DNA of 64,000 nt from NCBI RefSeq assembly GCF_003991355.1, contig NZ_RCSU01000003.1, positions 434,001 through 498,000 on the forward strand. The letters run 5' to 3'. The notes beneath the pieces are model-generated. The model worked only from the letters and a program-made list of their open reading frames with translations. It was not told where the DNA came from and searched no databases. Position numbers and translations under genes: made by a program. This DNA comes from Pseudoflavitalea rhizosphaerae. GTDB lineage: Bacteria > Bacteroidota > Bacteroidia > Chitinophagales > Chitinophagaceae. This document shows, piece by piece, positions 9,210 through 19,787 of this stretch. Positions within the stretch are counted from its first letter, which is position 1, and every line of letters begins with the position of its first letter.

Positions 9210-10085
9210 ATGAGCATTTTAGTGAATAAACAATCCAAAATACTGGTGCAGGGCTTTACCGGTACGGAAGGCACTTTCCACGCTGTGCAGATGATCGAAT
9301 ACGGAACCAATGTTGTGGGCGGCGTTACCCCCAATAAAGGTGGTACAACCCACCTGGACAGGCCCGTGTTCAACACCGTAGCTGATGCCGTAAAAGAAAC
9401 CGGCGCGAATGTTTCCATTATTTTCGTTCCACCTGCATTTGCAGCTGATGCTATCATGGAAGCAGCAGAAGCCGGTATCGGCCTCGTGATCTGTATCACG
9501 GAAGGCATTCCTGTTCAGGACATGGTGAAAGCCAAACTGTACCTGCAGGGAACCAAAACAAGGCTGATCGGGCCCAACTGTCCTGGTGTGATCACAGCGG
9601 GCGAATGCAAAGTAGGTATCATGCCTGGCTTCGTATTCAAAACCGGCAAGATCGGTATCGTATCCAAATCAGGTACCCTCACATATGAAGCTGCCGACCA
9701 GGTGGCGAAAGCCGGACTGGGCGTATCTACTGCAGTGGGTATCGGCGGTGATCCCATCATCGGGACCACTACCAAAGAAGCGCTCGAACTCTTCATGAAT
9801 GACGCAGAAACTGAAGCGATCGTAATGATCGGAGAGATCGGCGGCGGCATGGAAGCTGAAGCTGCACGCTGGTATAAAGATCAGCCCAACAAGAAACCTG
9901 TTGTTGGTTTCATTGCTGGTCAAACCGCTCCTCCAGGCCGCAGGATGGGCCATGCAGGCGCTATCATTGGCGGTGCAGAAGATACTGCCGAAGCCAAGAT
10001 GGCCATCCTTGCAGAATGCGGCATCAACGTAGTGAAAAGCCCCGCAGATATCGGCGCTACCATTGCAAAAGTGATCAAAAAATAA
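9210..10085 (+). CDS. sucD: Succinyl-CoA ligase (ADP-forming), alpha subunit
   Basis: This 291-residue subunit of the citric-acid-cycle enzyme converts succinyl-CoA to succinate with substrate-level phosphorylation. The N-terminal CoA-binding fold includes [15 protein letters not shown], and the phospho-acceptor His is H248 in RMGHAGAI. Length and motifs match the family closely. The beta subunit (sucC) is not adjacent; sucC and sucD are often unlinked in Bacteroidota. A strong intrinsic terminator begins 22 nt after the stop. Confidence 0.97.
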   Translation: MSILVNKQSKILVQGFTGTEGTFHAVQMIEYGTNVVGGVTPNKGGTTHLDRPVFNTVADAVKETGANVSIIFVPPAFAADAIMEAAEAGIGLVICITEGIPVQDMVKAKLYLQGTKTRLIGPNCPGVITAGECKVGIMPGFVFKTGKIGIVSKSGTLTYEAADQVAKAGLGVSTAVGIGGDPIIGTTTKEALELFMNDAETEAIVMIGEIGGGMEAEAARWYKDQPNKKPVVGFIAGQTAPPGRRMGHAGAIIGGAEDTAEAKMAILAECGINVVKSPADIGATIAKVIKK

Positions 10086-10107
10086 GCGAAAGCTGAACCC
10101 GATATTG

Positions 10108-10139
10108 AAAAAGGATGAACGCACTGTTCATCCTTTTTT
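10108..10139 (+). terminator. Intrinsic terminator after sucD
   Basis: A 13-bp perfect stem: left arm AAAAAGGATGAAC (10108-10120), loop GCACT, right arm GTTCATCCTTTTT from 10126, ending in a T run through 10139. Confidence 0.9.
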
Positions 10140-10319
10140 CATGTGCCTGCACCAACAGACTTTCTGCCACACAGAATGCCAGCAGGAGCGGGTTAAGGCG
10201 GAGCGGTCTCCTGCGCCGGTTTATTTTCTCAACCGCGAAGCCTTATCCCCTCCGGCAAAGGAAATTTCGTAAATTACAGGTACCCCTCCTCCCTGGTCCC
10301 GCAACTAAATTTATGGTGT

Positions 10320-11516
10320 ATGAAACATGTTTACCTGCTTCTATTTATAGCATGTTATGCTCCCCTGAACCTGCAAGCGCAGCAATGTCCGCGGATAGTA
10401 GGTATTATGGCCAACGGATGCGGCACAGGTATACAGGAAAACCGCAATGAATTTATCATTCTGATTAACGGCAACAAGCCGCTTAATGTGAATGATCTCA
10501 ATATCATCCTTCCTCAAAACGGAGCCATTACAGCTTCCAATGACGACGACTTCGCCGCCAATACAGGTGCCGTACCCACTGGCGGTTGTATCTCAACGGT
10601 AGACGATGGGGCCATCATACCACCCAATATTCCTTTCGTGATCTTCATGTCTAACCTGGTGGATGTAGTGTATGATTTCTCTTCGCTCTGCGAACAATAC
10701 GGCTCCGTATACCTGCTGTACCGGAACCTGCTTGAGCCGTCCCTGCCAACTTTTTTGAGCCAAAGCAACGCTGACACCATTAAAACTGTCACACTCGCGG
10801 TAAACAATCTCGCGGCCTGTTATGCCAATTTCACCTGGAAGCAGCAGTTGAAAAGGCAAAGCTCCAGGGATGGCGACTTCTACCGGTTCCCCGAGCCGGT
10901 AGATGGCAAAAGCGTGAGCAATGGATTTGTGAATAACGGTTGTGCATCCCCGGTACTGTACCAGCCCTCAAATCCATTGTCGGGGTTCGCCGCCAACTAC
11001 GTTGAACCCAGCGTACAGCTCAACTGGACCACCGCCATGGAACTGGACGCTGTTTACTTTGAAGTGAACAGGAGTATCGATGGTTACAATTTTGCCAATG
11101 CAGGCACCGTAAAGGCACAAGGCGCAGCAGGATCGCTTACCCGGTACAGTTATAATGATCCGGGACCTATACTCCGGAGAACTTATTACCGGTTAAGGAT
11201 CGTGGACAGACAGGGGAATTCCGTCTATTCCAGGACCATCAGTGTACGCGCGGGAAACAGTGGCATAACACTGAACAACCTGTACCCCAATCCTGTAACC
11301 GATGTGCTGATCGTTGACTGGACGGGGACCAGCAGTGTGAAAACACAGTTGTCTATCCGCAGCCTGGGAGGAAAGATCCTTCAAACCAATACGGTAACAA
11401 CTGTACAGGGCTTCAACCAGTACAGGCTGAACACTGCACAACTCAGTCCCGGTCAGTATTTTCTGAGCCTGGACTATGAGAATGATAACATAGTAGAGGT
11501 TTTCGTGAAGCGATGA
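10320..11516 (+). CDS. Secreted protein with type IX secretion sorting domain
   Basis: This 398-residue protein has a signal peptide (about residues 1-20, ending LNLQAQ) and a type A T9SS C-terminal sorting domain from about residue 318 (LNNLYPNPVTDVLIVDW, ending VEVFVKR). Residues 30-100 (NEFIILING, followed by an IPPNIPFVIF strand) look like an extracellular beta-sandwich resembling lamin-tail-type domains, but I would not name it firmly. A fibronectin-like stretch follows at about 230-310 (VQLNWTTAMELDAVYFEVNRS). It should cross the outer membrane through the Por system and be attached to the surface or released. It stands alone between two terminators. No catalytic motif is visible. Confidence 0.85.
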   Translation: MKHVYLLLFIACYAPLNLQAQQCPRIVGIMANGCGTGIQENRNEFIILINGNKPLNVNDLNIILPQNGAITASNDDDFAANTGAVPTGGCISTVDDGAIIPPNIPFVIFMSNLVDVVYDFSSLCEQYGSVYLLYRNLLEPSLPTFLSQSNADTIKTVTLAVNNLAACYANFTWKQQLKRQSSRDGDFYRFPEPVDGKSVSNGFVNNGCASPVLYQPSNPLSGFAANYVEPSVQLNWTTAMELDAVYFEVNRSIDGYNFANAGTVKAQGAAGSLTRYSYNDPGPILRRTYYRLRIVDRQGNSVYSRTISVRAGNSGITLNNLYPNPVTDVLIVDWTGTSSVKTQLSIRSLGGKILQTNTVTTVQGFNQYRLNTAQLSPGQYFLSLDYENDNIVEVFVKR

Positions 11517-11546
11517 TTCGCTGAAGCTTAACCAGTCGGCAAGTCA

Positions 11547-11602
11547 TATGGCCCCATGTTTGTACTGTAACAGCATCTTACATGGGGCCATAGGCTTTTT
11601 TT
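11547..11602 (+). terminator. Intrinsic terminator after the T9SS protein gene
   Basis: A 12-bp perfect stem, TATGGCCCCATG (11547-11558) and CATGGGGCCATA (11581-11592), with a 22-nt loop, followed by GGC and seven T. Confidence 0.75.
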
Positions 11603-11667
11603 AACTTTTTGACGGTATGTAATCTTTTTTCATACCGCATCATTTACCTTGATTAAAATTTGAATGC

Positions 11668-14600
11668 ATGTTGCTGAAAAAAATCCTGTTACTTATTCCA
11701 TTATCCTTTTTATTGGTCCTAACCACTACAGCACAAAAAATGAATGCTTACGACAAACTATGGAAAAAAGTGGATTCCCTCCTCAACAAGAGCGGGCTCA
11801 CTGAATCCGCACTCAAAGAAGTGAACAATATCTATGCACTGGCCAAAAAAGAGAAGAATGAACCGCAGCAGATCAAAGCGCTTACCTGGCGCATAGCACT
11901 CGACAGGGAAAAGCAGGAATCGGAACAGGCCGCCACAGCAGCTTTTGCCGCTTTCGATAAAGAGATTGCCGGCACTACCGGCAACACAAAAGCGATCCTG
12001 CAAAGTATTGCCGCCGGTAGTTACCGGCAGTATTACAATAACCAACGCTGGCGCCTGCGCAACCGGACGGCTACCGTCAACTTCGTAAAAGAAGATGTGA
12101 ATACCTGGTCGGCAGATGATTTCCATAAAAAGATCACAGAGCTTTTCCAGGCATCTCTTTCCAATGAAGCGCAACTGCAGCAGACCAAACTGAGCGGTTA
12201 TGACGCCATCATCCGCAAAGGCAATGTACGCGAACTGCGCCCCACCCTTTTCGACCTGCTGGCCCATCGTGCGCTCGATTATTTCAAATCCGATGACCGC
12301 AATATCACACGTCCCGCTTATCTTTTCGAGATCAATCAGCCCGAAGCACTGGCTGAGGTGAACAGTTTTGTGTCGGCCAAATTCCAGACCAAAGATGATC
12401 TGTCAAACCAGTTCAAAGCGCTTCAGCTCTTCCAGCGCCTGCTGAAATTCCACCTCAATGATGCAAAGCCTGAAGCATTGGTGGACGCAGATATCGAACG
12501 TATCGAATTCGCCAACACCTATGGCACCATGCCCAATAAAGATGAACTGTACAAACAGGCATTGGAAAAGCTGACGGCTAAATATGGCCGCCAGCCATTT
12601 GCCGCACAGGCATGGTACCTGCTGGCCAGTTACTATTCCGGCCTTGCAGGCAGTTACAATGCACAGTCTGATACAACGCATCGCTATGAATACCTGAAAG
12701 CAGTGTCCATCCTCAACCAGGTGCTGGAAGACAAAACCCCTTCCGAAGGAAGGGCCAATAGTTACAATCTCCTGCAACAGATCAAACAACCCTTCCTCGG
12801 ACTACAGGCAGAGAAAGTGAATGTGCCGGCTCAAAACTTCAGGGCCCTGGTCACTTTCAGGAATATCACCCAATTACAGGCACGCATCATCAAAGTGAAT
12901 GCTGATGAGCTCGATGATAACCACTGGGACGATAAATACTGGAGCAAACTCATCAAACAGCCTGTATTCAAAACCTTCGTGCAACGCCTTCCGGACACGA
13001 AAGACTATCAGCAACATACAACCGAAATCCCGGTTGCCGGCCTTCCCGTTGGCAAATACATCCTCCTGGTAAGTCCGGATGAATTCTCCCTCACCAGGCC
13101 GATGGCTGCACAACATTTCTATGTTTCCAATATCGCTTACATTTCAAGTGAGCACAATCACCATGTACTGAACAGAACAACCGGTGAGCCCATCGCCCGT
13201 GCTGCCGTTCAGATCTGGAACAGGTATTATGATTATAAGGCCAGCAAGTACCAGGACAGGAGAGGCGAGCAATTTGTAACCGATCAGTACGGAGGTTTCA
13301 CCGTGTCCCGCTCAAAAACAAGGGATGACAACCAGTACCGGATCGAGATCAGCGCAGGCGATGATCGCCTGGCCATACATGACTATCAATACAATGGCTC
13401 CTACAATCCGAATGATCATATTCAAAAAGAGACCAACAGCACTTTCCTCTTCACAGACCGCGCTATCTACCGTCCCGGTCAGATCGTGTATGTGAAAGGG
13501 ATAATGGTGAACAGGAACAATGAGCGTAAACAATCATCCATCATCACCAATCGCGCTACTGCGCTGGACCTGATGGATGCAAACGGACAGAAAGTGACCA
13601 GCATACCTGTAACCACCAATGCCTACGGCTCCTATTCCGCCCGCTTCACATTGCCCACCGGTTTGCTCAATGGTAACTTCAGGATTGTGGACACATTCAC
13701 CAAATCAGATGTGAACTTCAATGTGGAAGAATACAAGCGACCGAAATTTGAGGTCACAGTTGATCAGCCAACAGGCACTTACAGGCTCAATGAGACCATC
13801 ACCGTGGAGGGAACTGCCAAAGCCTATGCCGGCAATAATATCGACGGAGCCAGCGTAAGCTATCGCGTGGTGCGCCGCAATATCTATCCTTTCTACGATT
13901 TTTATATGCCTAAGATCTGGCCTCCCGGCAGGATGGACGAAGTGGAGATCACCAATGGTACTACCACTACAGATGCCAATGGCAAATTCAAAGTAAGCTT
14001 CACGGCATTACCCGAGAGCAATGCCGATAAGAAATCGATGGTCAGGTTCATCTATCAAGTGAGTGCAGATGTAACAGATATCAATGGAGAGACCCGCAGC
14101 GGCAATACCAGTGTGAGCGTGGGTTTCCAGGCCCTGGTACTCAGTGTTGATGCAGGAAATGAATTACCCGTTGACAGTCTTTCTACCATCCGGATCAGCA
14201 GCAGCAATCTCAACGGCGCATTCGAGAAAGCAACCGTTACCTTGAATGCTTATCCGTTGCAAGTGCCCCAACGGCAGTTCCGCAGCCGTTACTGGGAACA
14301 ACCCGATGAATTTGTATTGACGGAAGAAGAATACCACCGCCTCTTCCCCAATGATATTTATAAAGATGAGAACCAGCCATCCAAATGGCAGCGCGGCGCC
14401 AGTGTGCTGAACATTACTGACACCACCAGTGCCGATGGGAAATTCGCAACAGGCAAACTGAAACTGCCCGCAGGCTGGTATGTGATAGAAGTGACCACGA
14501 AAGATAAATTCGGAGAAGAAGTGAAGGCGCTCAAATACCTGCTGCTTTCCGCCGCCGCTGATCTTCATCCCGAAGCCTACTTCGCCATCGATTCGAAGAA

Positions 14601-17600
14601 GCAACCCTATGAACCGGGCCAGACAATTCAATACACCATCAAAACAAACCTGGGCAAGGCTTTTATCATCCGCGACCTGGTGAGGAAAGATGAAAAATAT
14701 GTAAAGGATTTTATCAACCTTACACAGGGCCAACAATCCTTCACCATTCCCGTTACCGAAGAAGACCTCGGAAATACTGGCGTAACGATGGCATTTGTGA
14801 AGAACAACAGGATCTATACCGCCAGTGAAATGTTCGCGGTTCCATACAGCAACAAGGAATTGAAAATAACATACGAGACCTTCCGCGATAAAACATTGCC
14901 CGGCAGCCAGGAAAAATGGAAAGTGAAAATCAGTGGATCGAAGAATGAGAAAGTAGCGGCAGAAATGCTCACTGCAATGTATGATGCATCCCTTGATCAG
15001 TTTGTGGATCATAGCTGGAATACGCCTTCGCTCTATCCACAGGTTTATATGAACAAATACTGGAATGGCAGAACAAACTTTGCATCTGTGCAGGCCGACA
15101 GGAAAAATATCAATACGGATTATCAGAGTTTCCGAAAGGAGTATGATGAGCTGGAGATCGGGGAACAGGGTTATTACTATGGCATTCCTGGTGCGGCCCC
15201 GAAGACAATGTACATGCGCAAGAAAGTTGATCAGGGTGAAATGATGGTAGCAGGCGCTCCAGTTGTGGCAGAGTCCAGAGCAGAAGCAGGCAACAGTAAT
15301 GATGAGGCTTTTGCCGTAGTTACTGATTCTGCAACAACAAGCAGGACAACTGCCCCGGCCGCATCACCATCCGTTCGCACCAATCTCAATGAAACTGCCT
15401 TCTTCCTTCCCGGGCTCCAGACAGATGCCGATGGCAATGTTGAATTCGCTTTCACCATGCCCGAAGCGCTCACAACCTGGAAATGGATGATCATGGCGCA
15501 TACCAAAGAACTGGCCTTCGGTTACAGCACTAAGAACATTATCACACAGAAGGAACTAATGGTGCAACCCAATGCGCCGCGCTTCCTCCGCGAAGGCGAC
15601 CGTATCGATTTCAGCACCAAGATCGTGAACCTGAGCGGCAAAGAACTCACAGGACAAGTACAGCTGCTGCTCATCGATCCATCCACCAATCAATCTGTGG
15701 ATGGCTGGTTCAACAATGTAATGCCCAATCAATATTTCACTGTGGCAGCCGGACAAAGCACACCTGTAAGCTTTTCCATGCTGATCCCCTATCAATATAA
15801 CCGTCCACTCACCTACCGCGTAGTGGCCGAGGCCAAAGGCGGAGAACAAACGCTTTCCGATGGAGAGCAAGCCATCCTGCCGGTTGTGAGTAATCGTATG
15901 TTGGTGACCGAAAGCCTGCCCCTCCCCATGCGCGGCAACGGCAGCAAGGATTTCAGCTTTACCAAATTGCTGCAGAGTGGAAGCAGCGAAACCCTGGGCC
16001 ATCAATCGCTCACTGTTGAATTCACTACCAACCCCGCCTGGTATGCAGTACAATCACTGCCCTACCTGATGGAATATCCCTACGAATGTGCAGAACAACT
16101 GTTCAATCGTTACTATGCCAATGCACTTGCTACCAATATCGCCAATTCAACCCCAACACTGAAAGCCACCTTCGAGCGTTGGAAGAATGCCGATACCAGT
16201 GCTTTGCTCAGTAACCTGATGAAAAATGAAGAACTGAAATCAGTGCTGCTGCAGGAAACGCCCTGGGTATTGCAGGCACAGGACGAAACCAAACAGAAAA
16301 AACAGATCGGCCTGCTCTTCGATATGGTACGCATGAGCACCGAGCTGCAATCATCACTCAACAAACTGCTGGACCTGCAAAGCAGCAATGGCGGATTCGT
16401 TTGGTTCAAAGGCGGCCCTGACGACCGTTACATCAGCCAGTACATCGCAACAGGCATCGGCCGCTTAAGACAGCTCAAAGCTTTACCGAAAGATGCAGAA
16501 GGAATGACCGGGCTCATCGAAACCATCGTTCCCTATCTCGATAAGAAAATTAAAGAGGATTATGATTATCTCGTGAAGCATAAAATAAAGCTCACAGATA
16601 ACAATCTCGGCTATACGCAGATCCAGTACCTCTATATGCGCAGCTTCTTCCCCGAGATCAAGGTCCCTGCCGCCAGCAAAACAGCTTACGATTATTATCG
16701 CAAGCAATCACAGCAGTTCTGGCTGAAGCAGAACCGTTATATGCAGGGTATGATCGCTATTGCACTGAACCGAACAGGCGACAAGACCATGCCCAAAGCC
16801 ATCATGGCTTCCCTGAAAGAAAATGCGATCAGGAACGAAGAGATGGGCATGTACTGGAAAGAAACCAATACAGGTTACGGATATTACTGGCACCAGGCCC
16901 CGATAGAAAAACAGGCCCTGCTCATCGAAGCATTCAAGGAAGTAAGCAACGATACCAAAGCGGTGGAAGATGCAAAGACATGGTTGCTGAAACAAAAGCA
17001 AACACAGAACTGGCGCACCACCAAGGCCACTGCAGACGCCGTATACGCTTTGCTGCTGCAAGGCAATAACTGGCTCGCTTCCACGCCGGAAGTGCAGGTT
17101 AAGCTTGGCAAAGAAATCCTCCGCAGCAATGAAAAGAACCAGGAAGCGGGCACTGGATATTTCAAAGATGTAATAGAAGGCAGTAAGGTGAAACCCGAAA
17201 TGGGCAAGATCAAAGTAACAGTTAACAATGCAGCCAACAGCGCCGCTCCCAGCTGGGGCTCCGTGTACTGGCAGTATTTCGAGGATATGGACAAGATCAC
17301 TCATGCATCCACGCCGCTCAACCTGCAGAAAAAACTGTTCGTTGAAAAGCATTCAGACCGCGGTCCCGTTCTCCAGCCCATGAACGAAGGAGATATCTTA
17401 AAAGTAGGCGACAAAATAAAAGTTCGCATAGAACTGCGCGTTGACCGTGATATGGAATATGTTCACATGAAAGACATGCGCGCAAGTTGCATGGAACCCG
17501 TGAACGTGCTGAGCGGCTACAGGTACCAGGGCGGCCTCGGTTACTACGAAAGCACCAAAGATGCCAGCACCAATTTCTTCTTCGGATATCTCCGCAAGGG

Positions 17601-17736
17601 AACCTGGGTGTTCGAGTATCCCATGTTTGTGACCCATACCGGTAATTTCAGCAATGGCATTACCACCATCCAGTGCATGTATGCGCCTGAATTCACTTCA
17701 CACTCCGAAGGAGTAAAAGTTGTGGTGGAAAAATAG
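11668..17736 (+). CDS. Alpha-2-macroglobulin family protein with thioester motif
   Basis: This very large 2022-residue protein has a signal peptide (MLLKKILLLIPLSFLLVL, cleavage near TTTAQ) and no lipobox cysteine. The centre holds macroglobulin-type beta domains, including the MG2-like FTDRAIYRPGQIVYVKG near residue 602. Around residues 1240-1310 there is a low-complexity, Ala/Glu/Thr-rich bait-like segment, followed by the A2M signature around TALTTWKW. The thioester motif is CAEQ, Cys1474 to Gln1477 in PYECAEQLF. A thioester-containing alpha-helical domain follows to about residue 1830, and a receptor-binding-type C-terminus follows that. Bacterial A2Ms trap proteases in the periplasm or at the surface. 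Unlike the enterobacterial arrangement, no penicillin-binding protein 1C gene is adjacent; an FAD oxidoreductase gene starts 24 nt downstream. Confidence 0.9.
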   Translation: MLLKKILLLIPLSFLLVLTTTAQKMNAYDKLWKKVDSLLNKSGLTESALKEVNNIYALAKKEKNEPQQIKALTWRIALDREKQESEQAATAAFAAFDKEIAGTTGNTKAILQSIAAGSYRQYYNNQRWRLRNRTATVNFVKEDVNTWSADDFHKKITELFQASLSNEAQLQQTKLSGYDAIIRKGNVRELRPTLFDLLAHRALDYFKSDDRNITRPAYLFEINQPEALAEVNSFVSAKFQTKDDLSNQFKALQLFQRLLKFHLNDAKPEALVDADIERIEFANTYGTMPNKDELYKQALEKLTAKYGRQPFAAQAWYLLASYYSGLAGSYNAQSDTTHRYEYLKAVSILNQVLEDKTPSEGRANSYNLLQQIKQPFLGLQAEKVNVPAQNFRALVTFRNITQLQARIIKVNADELDDNHWDDKYWSKLIKQPVFKTFVQRLPDTKDYQQHTTEIPVAGLPVGKYILLVSPDEFSLTRPMAAQHFYVSNIAYISSEHNHHVLNRTTGEPIARAAVQIWNRYYDYKASKYQDRRGEQFVTDQYGGFTVSRSKTRDDNQYRIEISAGDDRLAIHDYQYNGSYNPNDHIQKETNSTFLFTDRAIYRPGQIVYVKGIMVNRNNERKQSSIITNRATALDLMDANGQKVTSIPVTTNAYGSYSARFTLPTGLLNGNFRIVDTFTKSDVNFNVEEYKRPKFEVTVDQPTGTYRLNETITVEGTAKAYAGNNIDGASVSYRVVRRNIYPFYDFYMPKIWPPGRMDEVEITNGTTTTDANGKFKVSFTALPESNADKKSMVRFIYQVSADVTDINGETRSGNTSVSVGFQALVLSVDAGNELPVDSLSTIRISSSNLNGAFEKATVTLNAYPLQVPQRQFRSRYWEQPDEFVLTEEEYHRLFPNDIYKDENQPSKWQRGASVLNITDTTSADGKFATGKLKLPAGWYVIEVTTKDKFGEEVKALKYLLLSAAADLHPEAYFAIDSKKQPYEPGQTIQYTIKTNLGKAFIIRDLVRKDEKYVKDFINLTQGQQSFTIPVTEEDLGNTGVTMAFVKNNRIYTASEMFAVPYSNKELKITYETFRDKTLPGSQEKWKVKISGSKNEKVAAEMLTAMYDASLDQFVDHSWNTPSLYPQVYMNKYWNGRTNFASVQADRKNINTDYQSFRKEYDELEIGEQGYYYGIPGAAPKTMYMRKKVDQGEMMVAGAPVVAESRAEAGNSNDEAFAVVTDSATTSRTTAPAASPSVRTNLNETAFFLPGLQTDADGNVEFAFTMPEALTTWKWMIMAHTKELAFGYSTKNIITQKELMVQPNAPRFLREGDRIDFSTKIVNLSGKELTGQVQLLLIDPSTNQSVDGWFNNVMPNQYFTVAAGQSTPVSFSMLIPYQYNRPLTYRVVAEAKGGEQTLSDGEQAILPVVSNRMLVTESLPLPMRGNGSKDFSFTKLLQSGSSETLGHQSLTVEFTTNPAWYAVQSLPYLMEYPYECAEQLFNRYYANALATNIANSTPTLKATFERWKNADTSALLSNLMKNEELKSVLLQETPWVLQAQDETKQKKQIGLLFDMVRMSTELQSSLNKLLDLQSSNGGFVWFKGGPDDRYISQYIATGIGRLRQLKALPKDAEGMTGLIETIVPYLDKKIKEDYDYLVKHKIKLTDNNLGYTQIQYLYMRSFFPEIKVPAASKTAYDYYRKQSQQFWLKQNRYMQGMIAIALNRTGDKTMPKAIMASLKENAIRNEEMGMYWKETNTGYGYYWHQAPIEKQALLIEAFKEVSNDTKAVEDAKTWLLKQKQTQNWRTTKATADAVYALLLQGNNWLASTPEVQVKLGKEILRSNEKNQEAGTGYFKDVIEGSKVKPEMGKIKVTVNNAANSAAPSWGSVYWQYFEDMDKITHASTPLNLQKKLFVEKHSDRGPVLQPMNEGDILKVGDKIKVRIELRVDRDMEYVHMKDMRASCMEPVNVLSGYRYQGGLGYYESTKDASTNFFFGYLRKGTWVFEYPMFVTHTGNFSNGITTIQCMYAPEFTSHSEGVKVVVEK

Positions 17737-17760
17737 ACAGGGCTACATATTTTTGCCCTC

Positions 17761-18816
17761 ATGCAAATCGACATCCTCATTATAGGCCAGGGCATTTCAG
17801 GAACCTTCCTCAGTTGGTATCTCCAACAGGAAGGTTTCTCTTTTTTGGTGATCGACCAACCACAATCCAATACAGCCTCCAAAGTGGCGGCTGGCGTGAT
17901 CAATCCCGTTACCGGACGGCGCATCGTCAAAACCTGGATGATCGATGAAGTACTGCCCTTCGCATTGAATGCTTACCGGGAGCTCGGGGAATCAATCGGC
18001 GTAACCGCCATCGAACAAAAAAATGTGATCGACTTTTTCCCAACTCCTCAAATGAAAGTGAGTTTCGATAAAAGATTTGAAGAAGACCAGCAATATCTCG
18101 CAAAGCCGGCGGACGAGAACAATTTCCGCCCATGGTTCAATTATGATTTTGGTTACGGGGAAATACAACCTGCCTATCTCGTGAATCTCCCGGGCATCCT
18201 GCCCGCTTACCGGCAACGCCTGATTAAAAACAATCAGCTCCGCGAAGAATGGTTCGATCACGAACAACTGCAGGTGAGCAACCACAATATCCAATACAAG
18301 GACCTAACGGCAACGTACATACTTTTTGCTGATGGAATGAATTCTTCAACATCACCTTATTTCAGCGCTTTGCCCTTCGCTCCCAACAAAGGCGAAGCGC
18401 TCTGGCTGGAGATCCCCGGCCTTCCTGGCACGCATGTGTTCAAGCGCGGCTTCAGCCTGATACCCTGGAGCAGGGATATTTTCTGGCTTGGCTCCACTTA
18501 TCTCTGGGAATTTGACAATATCAATCCAACACCCGGCTTCCGCCAGTTTGCAGAAACCTGGTTGAAACAAACAGTAAAACTTCCTTATAAATTTTTAGAC
18601 CATAAAGCCGCTGTCCGTCCCGCAACGCTTGAACGCAGGCCATTCGTAGGTTTTCATCCAATTCATCAACAAGTGGGGATTTTCAATGGAATGGGAACCA
18701 AAGGGTGCTCACTGGGTCCCTTCTTTGCTCAACAATTGGCCAGGTATCTGCGTTATGGTACTGGCATTACGCCGGAGGCGGATGTTCAAAGATTCAAAAG
18801 GACCCTTTCCAGGTAA
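17761..18816 (+). CDS. FAD-dependent oxidoreductase, DAO family
   Basis: This 351-residue protein has an N-terminal Rossmann dinucleotide motif (ILIIGQGISGTFLSWYL, GxGxxG at residues 9-14) and a C-terminal FAD-contact segment near GIFNGMGTKGCSLGPFFAQQL, the layout of the D-amino-acid oxidase/glycine oxidase (DAO) superfamily. It is short for the family (351 versus about 370-400), but both FAD-binding ends are present. The amine or amino-acid substrate cannot be read from sequence, and some related proteins act on modified tRNA bases or sarcosine. It begins 24 nt after the alpha-2-macroglobulin stop and is probably co-transcribed, although no functional link is obvious. Confidence 0.78.
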   Translation: MQIDILIIGQGISGTFLSWYLQQEGFSFLVIDQPQSNTASKVAAGVINPVTGRRIVKTWMIDEVLPFALNAYRELGESIGVTAIEQKNVIDFFPTPQMKVSFDKRFEEDQQYLAKPADENNFRPWFNYDFGYGEIQPAYLVNLPGILPAYRQRLIKNNQLREEWFDHEQLQVSNHNIQYKDLTATYILFADGMNSSTSPYFSALPFAPNKGEALWLEIPGLPGTHVFKRGFSLIPWSRDIFWLGSTYLWEFDNINPTPGFRQFAETWLKQTVKLPYKFLDHKAAVRPATLERRPFVGFHPIHQQVGIFNGMGTKGCSLGPFFAQQLARYLRYGTGITPEADVQRFKRTLSR

Positions 18817-18921
18817 GCAAATTCAAAAGGCAATAATGTAACAGTGGCGAAGCCTGGCCCCGGATCACAGGCCCTGAAGGTGTGAAAGAATTCCCCGATA
18901 AAGAACTGGAGTTATGATCCG

Positions 18922-19734
18922 CTACCGCTGTTCCAATAAAGCCGTAGGAGCATAACCAAATTGCTTCTTGAAAGCGAAAGAGAAATGTGACAGGTTTTCA
19001 AATCCTACTTCATGGCATACATCCATTGGTTTCGCTTTTTTTTGTGAGAGATGGAAATGCGCCAGCTCCAGCCGCTTTTGTGTCAGCCATTTTTGTGGAG
19101 TGGTTTGAAAAATTTTCTTGAAATCCCTTTTAAAAGTGGTAAGGCTTCTGCCTGTGAGATATCCAAATTTTTCCATCGGCATATTGAACATGTAGTTCTT
19201 CTCCATGAATCCCAGCAGGTCTATTTTCCCCGGCTCTTCAAAATTACCCAGCACTGTATCGATCTTTTTATCGATAGAACGCAGGATAGTAATGGCTTCC
19301 GTGATCTTCAACGAAGCAATATCTTCCGGGAAAGCTTCTTTCATTTCAAAATAAGGGATCAACGAAGCGAGGCAACTTTTCAATAAAGGATGTTCATCAA
19401 AGCTCATGATCCTGGGCTGTGGCGCAGCTATTGGTTTGAAATGAATATTATCATAGAATTTTTTCAATCTCTCAGTGGTAAGGTGCATCACCACTGTTTT
19501 ATGCGGCTGCCCATCCTTTGGATAATTGATGATGGTGGCCAGCTGATTCCTGGGGATGAGAAAAATATCACCTGTTCTGAAAACGCGCGTGCCATCAGTT
19601 TGCACAATTTTCGTTTCTCCTGAAATGAACCAGATCAGCATATGATGCTCGAAAGCAATCTCCGATTTGAAGAATTTGTCTTCATAACAACTGAGCTTGA
19701 TATCCGGTGTGATGTATTGCGCCTGGTACTCCAT
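18922..19734 (-). CDS. AraC family transcriptional regulator
   Basis: This 270-residue regulator has an N-terminal cupin-like sensing half (about residues 20-130, with GDIFLIPRNQLATI) and a C-terminal AraC double helix-turn-helix (about 170-268; TGRSLTTFKRDFKKIF and VGFENLSHFSFAFKKQFG). The second HTH and the following PTALLEQR are typical of the family. It is transcribed alone, and no obvious target gene is divergently placed; the nearest gene upstream is on the same strand beyond a palindromic repeat. The effector is unknown. Confidence 0.9.
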   Translation of the reverse strand: MEYQAQYITPDIKLSCYEDKFFKSEIAFEHHMLIWFISGETKIVQTDGTRVFRTGDIFLIPRNQLATIINYPKDGQPHKTVVMHLTTERLKKFYDNIHFKPIAAPQPRIMSFDEHPLLKSCLASLIPYFEMKEAFPEDIASLKITEAITILRSIDKKIDTVLGNFEEPGKIDLLGFMEKNYMFNMPMEKFGYLTGRSLTTFKRDFKKIFQTTPQKWLTQKRLELAHFHLSQKKAKPMDVCHEVGFENLSHFSFAFKKQFGYAPTALLEQR

Positions 19735-19787
19735 GATAAATAAGACGCAAAAGTTACGTAAAGTTCAGAAGAAACTTGCCAATTCAG

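Noticed and set aside
18835-18918. Short plus-strand frame reading NSGEAWPRITGPEGVKEF and on to a stop just before the AraC gene end
   Set aside because: About 25 codons after a stop with no start; it looks protein-like and may be a relic of a lost gene, but is too short to support.
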